Shown here: in pieces, positions 27,573 through 35,667 of the stretch
How positions within the stretch are numbered: position 1 is the stretch's first letter
Layout of the letters: each line of letters opens with the position of its first letter
Assembly (NCBI RefSeq): GCF_009857915.1
Contig: NZ_WWCM01000008.1
Location: forward strand, 124,001 to 188,000
Direction: 5' to 3'
Source of the DNA: Duganella qianjiadongensis
Lineage (GTDB): Bacteria > Pseudomonadota > Gammaproteobacteria > Burkholderiales > Burkholderiaceae_D
Length of the DNA stretch: 64,000 nt
Translations under genes and position numbers: made by a program
Notes under the pieces: model-generated
The model's input: only the letters and a program-made list of their open reading frames with translations
Database searches by the model: none
What the model was told of the DNA's origin: nothing

Positions 27573-28742
27573 CTATTTGCTAAGGGTACGCATGGCCCGT
27601 TCCAGCCCGTCCATGGTAAGCGGGAACATGCGCCTGTTCATCAGCTGGTCGATGATGGAAATCGACTGGCGGTATTGCCAGACGCCGGCCGGCTCGGGAT
27701 TGAGCCAGACGAATTTGGGGAAGGTAGCGGTAAAGCGCTGCAGCCAGACCGCACCGGCCTCCTGATTGTTGTACTCCACCGAGCCGCCCGGTTGCAGGAT
27801 TTCATAGGGACTCATGGTGGCGTCGCCGACGAAAATCAGCTTGGTATCGGGCGGGTATTTGCGCAGGATGTCCCAGACCGGAAAGCGCTCGGCATGGCGG
27901 CGGCGGTTGTTCTTCCACAGGTAGTCATAGACGCAGTTGTGGAAGTAGAAGAACTCCATGTTCTTGAATTCGCTGCGGGCAGCCGAGAACAGTTCTTCCG
28001 TGCGTTCGATGTGGTCGTCCATGGTGCCGCCCACGTCGAACAGCATCAGCACCTTGATGTTGTTCTTGCGCTCGGGCTGCATCTTGATATCGAGGTAGCC
28101 GGCATTGCTGGCCGTGGCGCGGATGGTGGCGTCCAGCGCCAGTTCTTCCGCTGCCCCCAGACGGGCAAACTTACGCAGGCGGCGCAGTGCGACCTTGATG
28201 TTGCGCGTGCCGATTTCGCGTTCGCCGTCGTAATCCTTGTAGTTGCGGGCTTCCCACACTTTGACGGCCGTGCGGTTGCCGCCCTTGCCGCCTATGCGTA
28301 TGCCTTCCGGATTGGTGCCGCCATGGCCGAACGGCGAGGTGCCGCCCGTGCCTATCCACTTGCTGCCGCCTTCGTGGCGTTCCTTCTGCTCCTTGAGCAG
28401 TTCCTGCAGGCGGTCCATCAGCTTGTCGTAGCCGTATTTTTCCAGCGCGGCGCGCTGCTCTTCGCTCAGCTCGCGCTTCATGCGCTGCACCAGCCAGTCC
28501 AGCGGGATGGTGCCGTTTTCCTCGAAAGCGGCCTGTATGCCTTTGAAATACAGGCCGAAAGCGCGGTCGAACTTGTCGAAATGGGCTTCATCCTTGACCA
28601 GCGTGATGCGGGCCAGATAGTAGAAATCATCGAAGGAAGTGCCTATCACCTGCTTCTGCAAGGCCTCCAGCAAGGTAAGGAATTCCTTGATGGTGACGGG
28701 GATCTTGGCGTCCCTTAAGGCATAGAAAAAATCGATCAGCAT
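27573..28742 (-). CDS. VWA-domain protein, CoxE-like partner of a MoxR ATPase
   Basis: A 389-residue protein with an N-terminal helical region (MLIDFFYALRDAKIPVTIKE) typical of the CoxE/YehP-like VWA family, a charged glycine-rich middle, and a C-terminal von Willebrand A domain. The metal-site motif is a variant: DVGGTMDDH instead of DxSxS. MoxR ATPases and VWA proteins work as chaperone-like pairs that insert cofactors or mature complexes. ATG 28742 follows the upstream GNAT stop by one base, so translation is coupled; the longer in-frame form upstream would lie fully inside the GNAT gene. Third gene of a MoxR-GNAT-VWA operon. Client unknown. Confidence 0.83.
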   Translation of the reverse strand: MLIDFFYALRDAKIPVTIKEFLTLLEALQKQVIGTSFDDFYYLARITLVKDEAHFDKFDRAFGLYFKGIQAAFEENGTIPLDWLVQRMKRELSEEQRAALEKYGYDKLMDRLQELLKEQKERHEGGSKWIGTGGTSPFGHGGTNPEGIRIGGKGGNRTAVKVWEARNYKDYDGEREIGTRNIKVALRRLRKFARLGAAEELALDATIRATASNAGYLDIKMQPERKNNIKVLMLFDVGGTMDDHIERTEELFSAARSEFKNMEFFYFHNCVYDYLWKNNRRRHAERFPVWDILRKYPPDTKLIFVGDATMSPYEILQPGGSVEYNNQEAGAVWLQRFTATFPKFVWLNPEPAGVWQYRQSISIIDQLMNRRMFPLTMDGLERAMRTLSK

Positions 28743-28743
28743 G

Positions 28744-29358
28744 TCAGACGGTTCCGTGTTGCGCCAGCTTGTAGCGCAGGTGCGCCTTGATTTCCGGCCA
28801 TTCGCCTGCCGTGATGCTGTACATGACGGTGTCGCGCACGCTGCCGTCGCGGCGCAGGGCGTGGTGGCGCAGCACGCCATCCTTCTTGGCGCCCAGCCGT
28901 TCGATGGCCGCTTGCGAAGCGTGGTTGAAATTATCCGTGCGCAGACCGACCAGCGCCGCGCCCAGCGTTTCGAAGGCGTGCGTCATCAGCATCAGCTTGC
29001 AGGTAGTGTTGACGTGGCTGCGCTGCACGCTGCGCGCATACCAGGTGTAGCCGATTTCGAGGCGGGCAATGGCCGGCACGATATCGTGGTAGCTGGTGGT
29101 GCCCAGCACTTTGCTGCTGGTCGCATCAAGTACGGCAAAGGCCAGTCGCTCCGGGCGCTGGCCCAGCGCTTTGTCTATGTAGGCATCGACCTGATCGGGC
29201 TCGGGCACGGAGGTTACGCGCAGCTTCCACAGTTCGCCGTCACTTGCGGCAGCGCGCAGGCCGTCCGCATGCTGCGGGCCCAGTGGTTCGAGGCGCACGC
29301 CGTGCAGTTCCAGAGTGACTGGCGTAATGGGGGCGGCAGGGTGGGCGAGAGTATGCAT
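28744..29358 (-). CDS. GNAT-family acetyltransferase (RimJ/RimL-like) inside the MoxR-VWA operon
   Basis: A 204-residue acetyltransferase of the Acetyltransf_3 (RimJ/RimL/YjhG-like) type: LHGVRLEPLGPQHADGL at the start, EIGYTWYARSVQRSHVNTT as the core strand with acetyl-CoA loop, and LRTDNFNHASQAAIERLGAKKDG as the family helix-turn. Substrates of this group include ribosomal protein N-termini, amino acids and antibiotics; the target here is unknown. Its ATG overlaps the stop of the MoxR gene by one base (TGATG) and its stop is one base from the VWA start, so all three are made together. That tight coupling suggests a linked function. Confidence 0.83.
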   Translation of the reverse strand: MHTLAHPAAPITPVTLELHGVRLEPLGPQHADGLRAAASDGELWKLRVTSVPEPDQVDAYIDKALGQRPERLAFAVLDATSSKVLGTTSYHDIVPAIARLEIGYTWYARSVQRSHVNTTCKLMLMTHAFETLGAALVGLRTDNFNHASQAAIERLGAKKDGVLRHHALRRDGSVRDTVMYSITAGEWPEIKAHLRYKLAQHGTV

Positions 29359-30212
29359 CAGCGATTATTCCGTGACATATAGACCAGACGTTCGAACAGA
29401 TGCACGTCCTGTTCGTTCTTGAGCAGGGCGCCATGCAGCGGCGGCACGATGGCTTTGGCATCGTCGCTGCGCAGGGCTGCGGGGGGAATGTCTTCTGCCA
29501 TCAGCAGCTTGAGCCAGTCGAGGAATTCCGAAGTGGACGGCTTTTTCTTCAGGCCCTGGACGTTGCGCAGATCGTAGAAGGTTTGCAGCGCCTGCGCCAG
29601 CAGTTCCTTTTTCAGGTGCGGGTAGTGCACCTGCACGATCTGCTCCATGGTGTCGCGGTCAGGGAACTGGATGTAGTGGAAGAAGCAGCGGCGCAGGAAG
29701 GCATCCGGCAGTTCCTTCTCGTTGTTGGAAGTGATGATCACCAGCGGACGGTGCCTGGCGCGCACCATTTCGCGGGTTTCGTAGACATAGAATTCCATGC
29801 GGTCTAGCTCGCGCAGCAAATCGTTGGGGAACTCGATGTCGGCCTTGTCGATTTCGTCGATCAGCAGCACCACCGGCTGGTCTGTTGTAAATGCCTGCCA
29901 CAGCACGCCCTTGACGATGTAGTTATTGATCTCGCGCACGCGCTCGTCGCCGAGCTGGGAATCGCGCAGACGCGACACGGCATCGTATTCGTACAGGCCC
30001 TGCTGGGCTTTGGTGGTTGATTTGACATGCCATTGCAGCAAGGGCATGCCCAGCGCGGCGGCCACTTCTTCGGCCAGCATGGTTTTGCCGGTGCCCGGCT
30101 CGCCCTTGATCAGGAGCGGGCGTTGCAGCGTCAAAGCCGCATTCACGGCCAGTTTCAGGTCATTGGTGGCGACGTATTGAGCGGAGCCTTCGAAGCGCGG
30201 TGTAGCAGACAT
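29358..30212 (-). CDS. MoxR-family AAA+ ATPase
   Basis: A 284-residue AAA+ protein. Walker A GEPGTGKT (about residues 37-44), Walker B VVLLIDEIDKAD, sensor 1 IITSNNEKELPDAFLRRC and an arginine finger are all visible. It belongs to the MoxR group (APE2220/CoxD-like), ring ATPases that act with VWA proteins in protein or metal-cofactor maturation. First gene of the minus-strand operon MoxR-GNAT-VWA with overlapping stop/start signals. The 220 bp upstream (30213-30432) separates it from a divergent cytochrome gene and shows no further gene. Confidence 0.9.
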   Translation of the reverse strand: MSATPRFEGSAQYVATNDLKLAVNAALTLQRPLLIKGEPGTGKTMLAEEVAAALGMPLLQWHVKSTTKAQQGLYEYDAVSRLRDSQLGDERVREINNYIVKGVLWQAFTTDQPVVLLIDEIDKADIEFPNDLLRELDRMEFYVYETREMVRARHRPLVIITSNNEKELPDAFLRRCFFHYIQFPDRDTMEQIVQVHYPHLKKELLAQALQTFYDLRNVQGLKKKPSTSEFLDWLKLLMAEDIPPAALRSDDAKAIVPPLHGALLKNEQDVHLFERLVYMSRNNR

Positions 30213-30432
30213 GGGGCGTGGATTTCTACAGTAAAAAAGGGAAACGTCAGTATAGGGGAGAACGCTAGAGGCGGGGCTCGGATGCTGCGCGCAACAGAGT
30301 CGTGTGGCGTGTGTTGTAATGGCAATGAATTGCGTAGCCGTGCAATATTTCTTGAGTTAGAATCGCAAGCTCAATGCAAATGTCAAGTTTTTGCATCCGC
30401 GGTAGTATCCGATTACTTACCTTGCACACACT

Positions 30433-30765
30433 ATGAAAAAAATCTCCGCACTCCTCGTGCTCGCTGGTTGCGCTAGTCTGGCTTCAGCAGCTGACCTCGT
30501 GGGCAATGCCCAGAATGCCAAAGCAAAGATTGAAATGTGTATCGGTTGTCACGGGATTCCCGGCTACAAAGCCAGCTTCCCCGAGTCGTTCCAGGTGCCC
30601 ATGATCGGTGGCCAGTCGGCCAAGTTCATCGAAGGCGCACTGAAGGCCTACCAGAAGGGCGATCGCAAGCATCCCAGCATGAAGGGGATAGCGGCCAGCC
30701 TGTCGGATCAGGATATCGCGGATGTCGCAGCGTACTATTCGCAGCAAACGGCTAGCGCAAAATAA
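30433..30765 (+). CDS. Periplasmic c-type cytochrome (class I, c553/c4-like), copy 1
   Basis: A 110-residue protein with a signal peptide (residues 1-19) and one heme-binding CIGCH at C36-C39-H40. M61-region VPMIGGQ probably supplies the axial methionine, and SDQDIADVAAYYSQQ is the typical C-terminal helix. A soluble periplasmic electron carrier, or a subunit delivering electrons to an oxidase. Only 10 bp before a second, related cytochrome gene, so the two are probably co-transcribed and may act in sequence like the two halves of cytochrome c4. Confidence 0.9.
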   Translation: MKKISALLVLAGCASLASAADLVGNAQNAKAKIEMCIGCHGIPGYKASFPESFQVPMIGGQSAKFIEGALKAYQKGDRKHPSMKGIAASLSDQDIADVAAYYSQQTASAK

Positions 30766-30775
30766 GGATAGGGAC

Positions 30776-31117
30776 ATGAAAAAACTGTTAATCGCACTGG
30801 CATGCGCCACCGTGTCCTACTCCGCTGTTGCGGGTGGCAATATCGAAGCAGGCAAAGCCCTGACGGAGAAATACAGCTGCTTCGCCTGCCACGGCAAAGA
30901 TTTCAATAGCCCTATCGATCCGAGCTATCCCAAGCTGGCCGGCCAGCACAAGGATTACCTCGTGCATGCGCTGACCGCCTACAAGCGCGGCGATGCGGCC
31001 AATGGCCGTAACAATGCCATCATGGGTGGTCAGGTCAAAGCCCTGAGCGATCAGGATATCGGCGATATCGCAGCTTATCTGCACAGCCTGCCGGGCAGTC
31101 TGGTGTCGCACCGCTAA
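30776..31117 (+). CDS. Periplasmic c-type cytochrome (class I), copy 2
   Basis: A 113-residue protein with a signal peptide (MKKLLIALACATVSYSAVAG) and a single CFACH heme motif at C35-C38-H39. The C-terminal QVKALSDQDIGDIAAYLHSLPG closely resembles the first cytochrome, and AIMGGQ provides the likely methionine ligand. ATG 30776 is used because AGGGA precedes it and the signal peptide begins there. Probably partners the upstream cytochrome in respiration. Confidence 0.9.
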   Translation: MKKLLIALACATVSYSAVAGGNIEAGKALTEKYSCFACHGKDFNSPIDPSYPKLAGQHKDYLVHALTAYKRGDAANGRNNAIMGGQVKALSDQDIGDIAAYLHSLPGSLVSHR

Positions 31118-31136
31118 GCTTTAAGCTAGTTACCGA

Positions 31137-31240
31137 CGGGGTCAGATCGGGCATCGTGCAGCCTCAGAGGCGGCATGCTTGTCCGCTCTGGCCCCTGTTG
31201 CCTTGTCGGCCGGGCCTGCACGTTGCCCGACCTGACCCCG
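31137..31240. repeat. Long imperfect inverted repeat (25-bp arms) after the cytochrome genes
   Basis: Arms 31137-31161 and 31216-31240 are reverse complements at 23 of 25 positions, with outer ends GGGGTCAG/CTGACCCC. The 54-bp centre contains a second partial stem (CAGAG-CGG/CCG-CTCTG). It fills the gap between the convergent cytochrome and DUF1841 genes. There is no coding potential. It could be a bidirectional transcription stop or a REP/MITE-type mobile palindrome; the GGGGTCAG end recalls palindromic repeats of this bacterial group. Confidence 0.7.
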
Positions 31241-31244
31241 CTCT

Positions 31245-31667
31245 CTAGAGCAGGCGGCGCACCGCTTCGATATAGGCGGCGCCGTCAGGCTGGGTGCCGT
31301 TGCGCTGGGCGTTCCAGATCATTTCACCGAGGCATTCCATGATGGCGTGCTGGGCGGCGTGAGCGTCGTCCAGTTTCAGCGTCAGGGCCGTGGCCGCAGC
31401 GCGGATGCCGGGTGGCTGGTCGATCGAGATTTGCTCGTCGATCGACAGGTGCATGGAGAGATGCAGAAAGGGGTTGCTGACGTTGCCGCCCGAGTAGTCG
31501 CGCGTCAGAGCCTGCTCGACATCGGCCAGCACGTCGTGGTATTCGGGATGGTGGCGTATCCAGTCGCTCGCCATGGCTTCAAGCGGCGTCAGGAGTTCGT
31601 TGGCCCGCTGCTTGCGGAAGGTCTCGCAGAAGAAGCGGCGGACGTCGTCGGAAGATGGATTAAACAT
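31245..31667 (-). CDS. DUF1841 family protein
   Basis: A 140-residue soluble protein matching the betaproteobacterial/gammaproteobacterial DUF1841 family: it starts MFNPSSDDVRRFFCETFRK, has NPFLHLSMHLSIDEQISIDQPPGI in the middle and ends with a helix around IEAVRRLL. The HLSMHLSIDEQ histidines are conserved in the family and could bind metal, but no activity is known. It lies just after the 31137-31240 inverted repeat (3' side) and is followed on its 5' side by a 38-bp palindrome. Confidence 0.85.
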   Translation of the reverse strand: MFNPSSDDVRRFFCETFRKQRANELLTPLEAMASDWIRHHPEYHDVLADVEQALTRDYSGGNVSNPFLHLSMHLSIDEQISIDQPPGIRAAATALTLKLDDAHAAQHAIMECLGEMIWNAQRNGTQPDGAAYIEAVRRLL

Positions 31668-31712
31668 GGCGCTATTGTACCTGCTAGGCTAAAGGCCAGT
31701 AGGCAAGAGCGG

Positions 31713-31750
31713 AAACGTCAACGGGACAGCATGCTGTCCCGTTGACGTTT
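31713..31750. repeat. Perfect 38-bp palindrome between rppH and the DUF1841 gene
   Basis: Positions 31713-31731 and 31732-31750 are exact reverse complements with no spacer (centre GCATGC; outer ends AAACGTCA/TGACGTTT). RppH on the minus strand ends at 31775, so its transcript runs into the palindrome. In RNA it makes a very stable hairpin ending in UUU on either strand, and may be a bidirectional terminator. Confidence 0.75.
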
Positions 31751-31774
31751 GTTGCGCCGCAATGCTGGCTATTC

Positions 31775-32434
31775 TCAGCTGCCCTTAACGGTTTCAGCGT
31801 TGCTGCTGATCGTTGGCTGGGCTATTTCTGCTGCATTGCCGCATGCGGTGACCGGGGTACTGCTTGCCGCTGCGGCGGCGCTGTTCTGCCCGGCAGCCGG
31901 CGGGTTGTTGCGCGGCTGGCGCAGATAGCGGGCGCCGTGGCGACGTTCCTGACCATTGGCCGGCCAGGTCAGAAAACGCGACAGCTCCTGCAAAGCGCGC
32001 TGATACACATCGCGCTTGAATTCAATCACCACATCCAGCGGCACCCAGTAGTCATGCCAGCGCCAGGCGTCGAACTCGGGGTGGTCGGTCAGGCGCAGAT
32101 TTACATCGTTGTCGCGTGCGCACATGCGTAACAGGAACCAGATCTGCTTCTGGCCACGGTAATGGCCACGGATTTCCCGCTTGATAAAGTGATCCGGTAC
32201 CTCGTAACGCAGCCAGTCACGCGTGCGACCGACGATTTTTACATGTTCTGCCCTTAATCCGATTTCCTCTTCCAGCTCCCGGTACATCGCCTGTTCCGGC
32301 GTTTCTCCATATTTAATGCCGCCCTGCGGAAATTGCCATGAGTGCTCGCGCACCCGTTTACCCCACCACACCTCGTTCTGGGCGTTTAGCAGGATAATGC
32401 CGACGTTGGGCCGAAACCCTTCACGATCGAGCAT
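31775..32434 (-). CDS. rppH: RNA pyrophosphohydrolase
   Basis: A 219-residue Nudix hydrolase. It starts [15 protein letters not shown], the diagnostic RppH N-terminus, and has a full Nudix box at residues 38-60 (GGIKYGE...RELEEEIGL). It removes pyrophosphate from 5' ends of mRNA and so starts decay. The core ends near residue 165; the remaining 50 or so residues form a low-complexity Ala/Asn/Pro tail seen in related Burkholderiales. ATG 32434 is the normal family start although the frame is open upstream to 32539. Divergent from proS across a 203-bp gap. Confidence 0.93.
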   Translation of the reverse strand: MLDREGFRPNVGIILLNAQNEVWWGKRVREHSWQFPQGGIKYGETPEQAMYRELEEEIGLRAEHVKIVGRTRDWLRYEVPDHFIKREIRGHYRGQKQIWFLLRMCARDNDVNLRLTDHPEFDAWRWHDYWVPLDVVIEFKRDVYQRALQELSRFLTWPANGQERRHGARYLRQPRNNPPAAGQNSAAAAASSTPVTACGNAAEIAQPTISSNAETVKGS

Positions 32435-32637
32435 ATTGCACCTCAATACTTTCTGCGACCGAGCTTCCTGCTTATATTTTTGCCCACAAAACCGCACGCC
32501 GGCACGTCTTTCGGGGTACGAAAGCGGCCGCACAGGCATCTATTGAACGCATTTGTATAAAGTATGGACGCATCAGCCAGCTAATCCTTTAAAATTAGGT
32601 TGATTATAACCCTCTCTTTTTAAAAAGAATTCACCGT

Positions 32638-34374
32638 ATGCGCGCCTCACGATTTTTTATTTCCACGCTTAAAGAAGCTCCTTCCGACGCCGAGATCGTC
32701 AGCCACCAGCTGATGATGCGCGCCGGCATGATCAAACGCCTCGGTTCCGGCATCTATACCTATATGCCCATGGGCCTGCGCATCATCCGTAAAGTCGAAG
32801 CCATCATACGTGAAGAGATGAACAAGGCCGGCGCGATCGAGCTGCTGATGCCGCTGGTACAGCCAGCCGAACTGTGGCAGGAGACGGGCCGCTGGGACAA
32901 AATGGGTCCGGAACTGCTGCGCGTGAAAGACCGCCACGGCCGTGATTTCGCCATCCAGCCTACTTCGGAAGAAGTGATTACCGATGTGGTACGCACGGAA
33001 ATCAAATCCTACCGTCAGCTGCCGTTGAATTTTTACCACATCCAGACCAAGTTCCGCGACGAGCGCCGTCCACGCTTCGGCCTGATGCGCGGCCGCGAGT
33101 TCACCATGAAGGATGCGTATTCCTTCGACCGCGATCTGGCTGGCATGCAGCTGTCCTACCAGCGCATGTTTGACGCTTACGTTTCGATCTTCAACCGCTT
33201 CGGTCTGAAATTCCGCGCCGTGGCAGCCGATAATGGTGCCATCGGCGGTACCGGTTCGCACGAATTCCACGTGATTGCCAGCACCGGCGAGGACGCGCTG
33301 GTGTACTGCGCCGATTCCGACTATGCCGCCAATATGGAAGCGGCCGAAGCACTGCCGCTGGCGGCCAGCCGTCCGGCCGCTGCCGAAGCGCTGACCAAAG
33401 TGGCGACGCCCAACGCCACCAAGTGCGAAACCGTGGCCGAACAGCTCAAGCTGGACCTGAGCCGCACCGTGAAAACCATCGCCCTGACGGTGGAAACGGA
33501 AACCGACGGCAAACTGGCTAAACAGTATTTCATGTTACTGTTGCGCGGCGACCACGAACTGAACGAAGTCAAGGTCAACAAAGTGCCGGGTCTGGGCGCT
33601 TACCGCTTCTCCACCGAAGCGGAAATTCTGGAAGTCTACGGCTGCGTACCGGGCTATCTGGGGCCGGTCGGCACCAAGGCGCCGGTCACCGTGGTGGCCG
33701 ACCGCACCGTGGCCAACATGGCCGATTTCGTCTGCGGCGCCAATGACGCCGGTTTCCATTACACGGGTGCCAACTGGGGCCGCGACACGGCCGAACCGAA
33801 TATCGTGGCCGACCTGCGCAATGTGGTGGCCGGCGACGCTTCGCCGGACGGCAAAGGCGTGCTGTCCATCGAGCGCGGCATCGAAGTGGGCCACGTATTC
33901 CAGCTCGGTACCGCTTACTCGGAGTCTATGAAAGCCACCTATCTGGACGAAAACGGCAAACCGGCACCGCTGCAGATGGGTTGCTACGGTATCGGCGTGA
34001 CCCGTATTCTGGGCGCTGCCGTCGAGCAGAACTTCGACGACAAGGGCATCATCTGGCCCGCCGCACTGGCGCCGTTCGAACTGGTGCTGTGCCCGATGGG
34101 TATGGACCGCAGCGAAGCGGTGAAGGAGGCCACCGAACGTCTGTATGCCGAAGCCGTGGCAGCCGGCATCGACGTGATTCTGGATGACCGTGGCCTGCGT
34201 CCGGGCGGCATGTTTGCCGACTGGGAGCTGATCGGCGTGCCGCACCGCGTGGTGATCGGCGACCGTGGTCTGAAAGAAGGCAATCTGGAATACCGGGGCC
34301 GTCGCGATAGCGAAGCGACTGCCGTGCCGGTGGCCGATGTGATCAGTTTCATCAAAGGCAAGATCGCAGCGTGA
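32638..34374 (+). CDS. proS: Prolyl-tRNA synthetase
   Basis: A 578-residue class II aminoacyl-tRNA synthetase of the bacterial type. Motif 1 is near [11 protein letters not shown], motif 2 is [25 protein letters not shown] (residues about 139-163), a YbaK-like editing insertion lies at about 230-380, and motif 3 is GCYGIGVTR. The anticodon-binding domain is C-terminal. It charges tRNA-Pro and clears Ala-tRNA-Pro. A lytic transglycosylase overlaps its stop by 4 bp, so they are co-expressed. Confidence 0.97.
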   Translation: MRASRFFISTLKEAPSDAEIVSHQLMMRAGMIKRLGSGIYTYMPMGLRIIRKVEAIIREEMNKAGAIELLMPLVQPAELWQETGRWDKMGPELLRVKDRHGRDFAIQPTSEEVITDVVRTEIKSYRQLPLNFYHIQTKFRDERRPRFGLMRGREFTMKDAYSFDRDLAGMQLSYQRMFDAYVSIFNRFGLKFRAVAADNGAIGGTGSHEFHVIASTGEDALVYCADSDYAANMEAAEALPLAASRPAAAEALTKVATPNATKCETVAEQLKLDLSRTVKTIALTVETETDGKLAKQYFMLLLRGDHELNEVKVNKVPGLGAYRFSTEAEILEVYGCVPGYLGPVGTKAPVTVVADRTVANMADFVCGANDAGFHYTGANWGRDTAEPNIVADLRNVVAGDASPDGKGVLSIERGIEVGHVFQLGTAYSESMKATYLDENGKPAPLQMGCYGIGVTRILGAAVEQNFDDKGIIWPAALAPFELVLCPMGMDRSEAVKEATERLYAEAVAAGIDVILDDRGLRPGGMFADWELIGVPHRVVIGDRGLKEGNLEYRGRRDSEATAVPVADVISFIKGKIAA

Positions 34375-34982
34375 AACCGCAAAGCAGGCTAGTGCGATGG
34401 ATAGTCGCGGCAGTATTACTGGCCGCGACACTCCCTGCGCTGGCCGGCAATCAGAAGGAAGAAGCGCTGGCCGACTCGGTACGGCTGGCGCTGGCCAACG
34501 CCATTCGCGATGCGGCGCCGCCCCAGCCCAGCTTCCGCACGGAAGCGGAGCGCCAGCGCTACCAGCAGTGGCTGGAGCAGATGTCGGCGCGCCTGCAACG
34601 GCGCCTGCCCGACCAGCAGACCCGTACCGAATTCCTTGCCACCGTGTGGTATGAAGCGCGCCGTGCCGGGCTCGATCCGGCCATGGTGCTGGGGCTGATA
34701 CAGGTGGAATCGGCCTACCGCAAATACGCCGTGTCGATGGTGGGCGCGCGCGGCTATATGCAGGTGATGCCGTTCTGGACCAGTGTGATCGGCGACCATA
34801 ACCGCAGCGCGCTATTTAATATGCAGACCAATCTGCGCTATGGCTGCGCCATCCTGCGCATGTATCTCGATATGGAAGCAGGCAATCTGTTTCTGGCGCT
34901 GGGCCGCTACAACGGCAGCCGCGGCAAGTCCGATTATCCGAATGCCGTACTGGCAGCGTGGAACCACTGGAAACTGCAATAG
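34371..34982 (+). CDS. Periplasmic lytic transglycosylase (SLT domain)
   Basis: A 203-residue protein with a signal peptide (ending PALAG, residues 1-26). The SLT domain from about residue 95 has the catalytic Glu in [13 protein letters not shown] (E113), then [12 protein letters not shown] and [10 protein letters not shown]. It cleaves peptidoglycan between N-acetylmuramic acid and N-acetylglucosamine, forming 1,6-anhydro ends. The start overlaps the proS stop (ATGA). Shorter than soluble Slt70 and lacking its superhelix, so it is an EmtA/MltC-like small enzyme or a family-1 specialised transglycosylase. Confidence 0.9.
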   Translation: MKPQSRLVRWIVAAVLLAATLPALAGNQKEEALADSVRLALANAIRDAAPPQPSFRTEAERQRYQQWLEQMSARLQRRLPDQQTRTEFLATVWYEARRAGLDPAMVLGLIQVESAYRKYAVSMVGARGYMQVMPFWTSVIGDHNRSALFNMQTNLRYGCAILRMYLDMEAGNLFLALGRYNGSRGKSDYPNAVLAAWNHWKLQ

Positions 34983-35051
34983 GCAGGCGTCACACGATAC
35001 GCTGGGTATCGGCGCCAGAAGGCTAGATCAGGGAAGGGGAAGAGCAGATAA

Positions 35052-35084
35052 AGTCGTAATCCTTTGCGAGAAAGGACTACGACT
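35052..35084. terminator. Bidirectional terminator between the transglycosylase and SWIB genes
   Basis: Arms AGTCGTAATCCTTT (35052-35065) and AAAGGACTACGACT (35071-35084) pair at 13 of 14 positions around a 5-nt loop, between convergent genes. On the minus strand the stem is followed by TTATC, a weak U-tract. Position and symmetry fit a shared transcription stop. Confidence 0.6.
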
Positions 35085-35094
35085 CCGGTGGGTA

Positions 35095-35484
35095 TTACTT
35101 CAGGTGGTCGGAAATGAGCTTGGTCATTTCGAACATGGACACCTGGGCTTTGCCGCCGAATACAGCTTTCAGCTTGTCGTCGGCATTGATCATGCGGCGG
35201 TTGGCCGGATCCTGCAGGTCGAGCTTCTTGATGTAATCCCAGACTTTTTTGGTGACTTCCGTGCGTGGCAGCGGCGCAGCGCCTACCACGGCGGCCAGTG
35301 CGGCCGATGGGGTCATGGCCTTCATGAAGGCGGCGTTAGGTTTGCGCGGTGCGGCCGGCGCTTTTTTCACTGCGGCAGGCTTGGCGGCTGCTGCTTTGGC
35401 TGGTGCGGCTTTCTTCGCGGCTGCCGGTTTAGCGGCCGCAGCTTTCTTGGCGGGTGCTGCTGGGGTTTTTTTGGCTGTTGCCAT
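35095..35484 (-). CDS. SWIB/MDM2-domain protein with an H1-like basic tail
   Basis: A 129-residue protein. The first half (residues 1-50) is a Lys/Ala/Pro-rich tail of KKxAAxxKPAA-type units resembling histone H1 tails. From about residue 52 a SWIB domain follows (FMKAMTPSAALAAVVG, LPRTEVTKKVWDYIKKLDLQDPANRRMINAD, FEMTKLISDHLK). SWIB proteins occur in some bacteria, e.g. Chlamydia, where one is linked to topoisomerase and chromatin. DNA binding via the tail is likely; the role here is unknown. AAGGAGG, a strong ribosome site, precedes the ATG. A second, much larger KPAAK-rich gene lies at 50098. Confidence 0.88.
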   Translation of the reverse strand: MATAKKTPAAPAKKAAAAKPAAAKKAAPAKAAAAKPAAVKKAPAAPRKPNAAFMKAMTPSAALAAVVGAAPLPRTEVTKKVWDYIKKLDLQDPANRRMINADDKLKAVFGGKAQVSMFEMTKLISDHLK

Positions 35485-35626
35485 ATTCGAGCCTCCTTAA
35501 CGAACACATGGAAAAATTGCGCAATTGATCGCACCGGTTAATATTGGTGGTGATTTGCGCTATGTGCAAGTGTTTTTCGCGTTTTTTCCCGGAAACACCA
35601 CGTAAACACAGGCCGAGGCACAACGT

Positions 35627-35646
35627 TGCGGGGCACTTGCCCCGCA
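35627..35646 (-). other. Hairpin after ffh
   Basis: TGCGGGGC (35627-35634) and GCCCCGCA (35639-35646) form a perfect 8-bp stem with a 4-nt loop, 21 bp after the ffh stop on the minus strand. No U-run follows, so it may be a 3'-end stabilising structure or part of a Rho-dependent stop. Confidence 0.4.
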
Positions 35647-35667
35647 TTTCCCTGCTAGCGGCTATGC

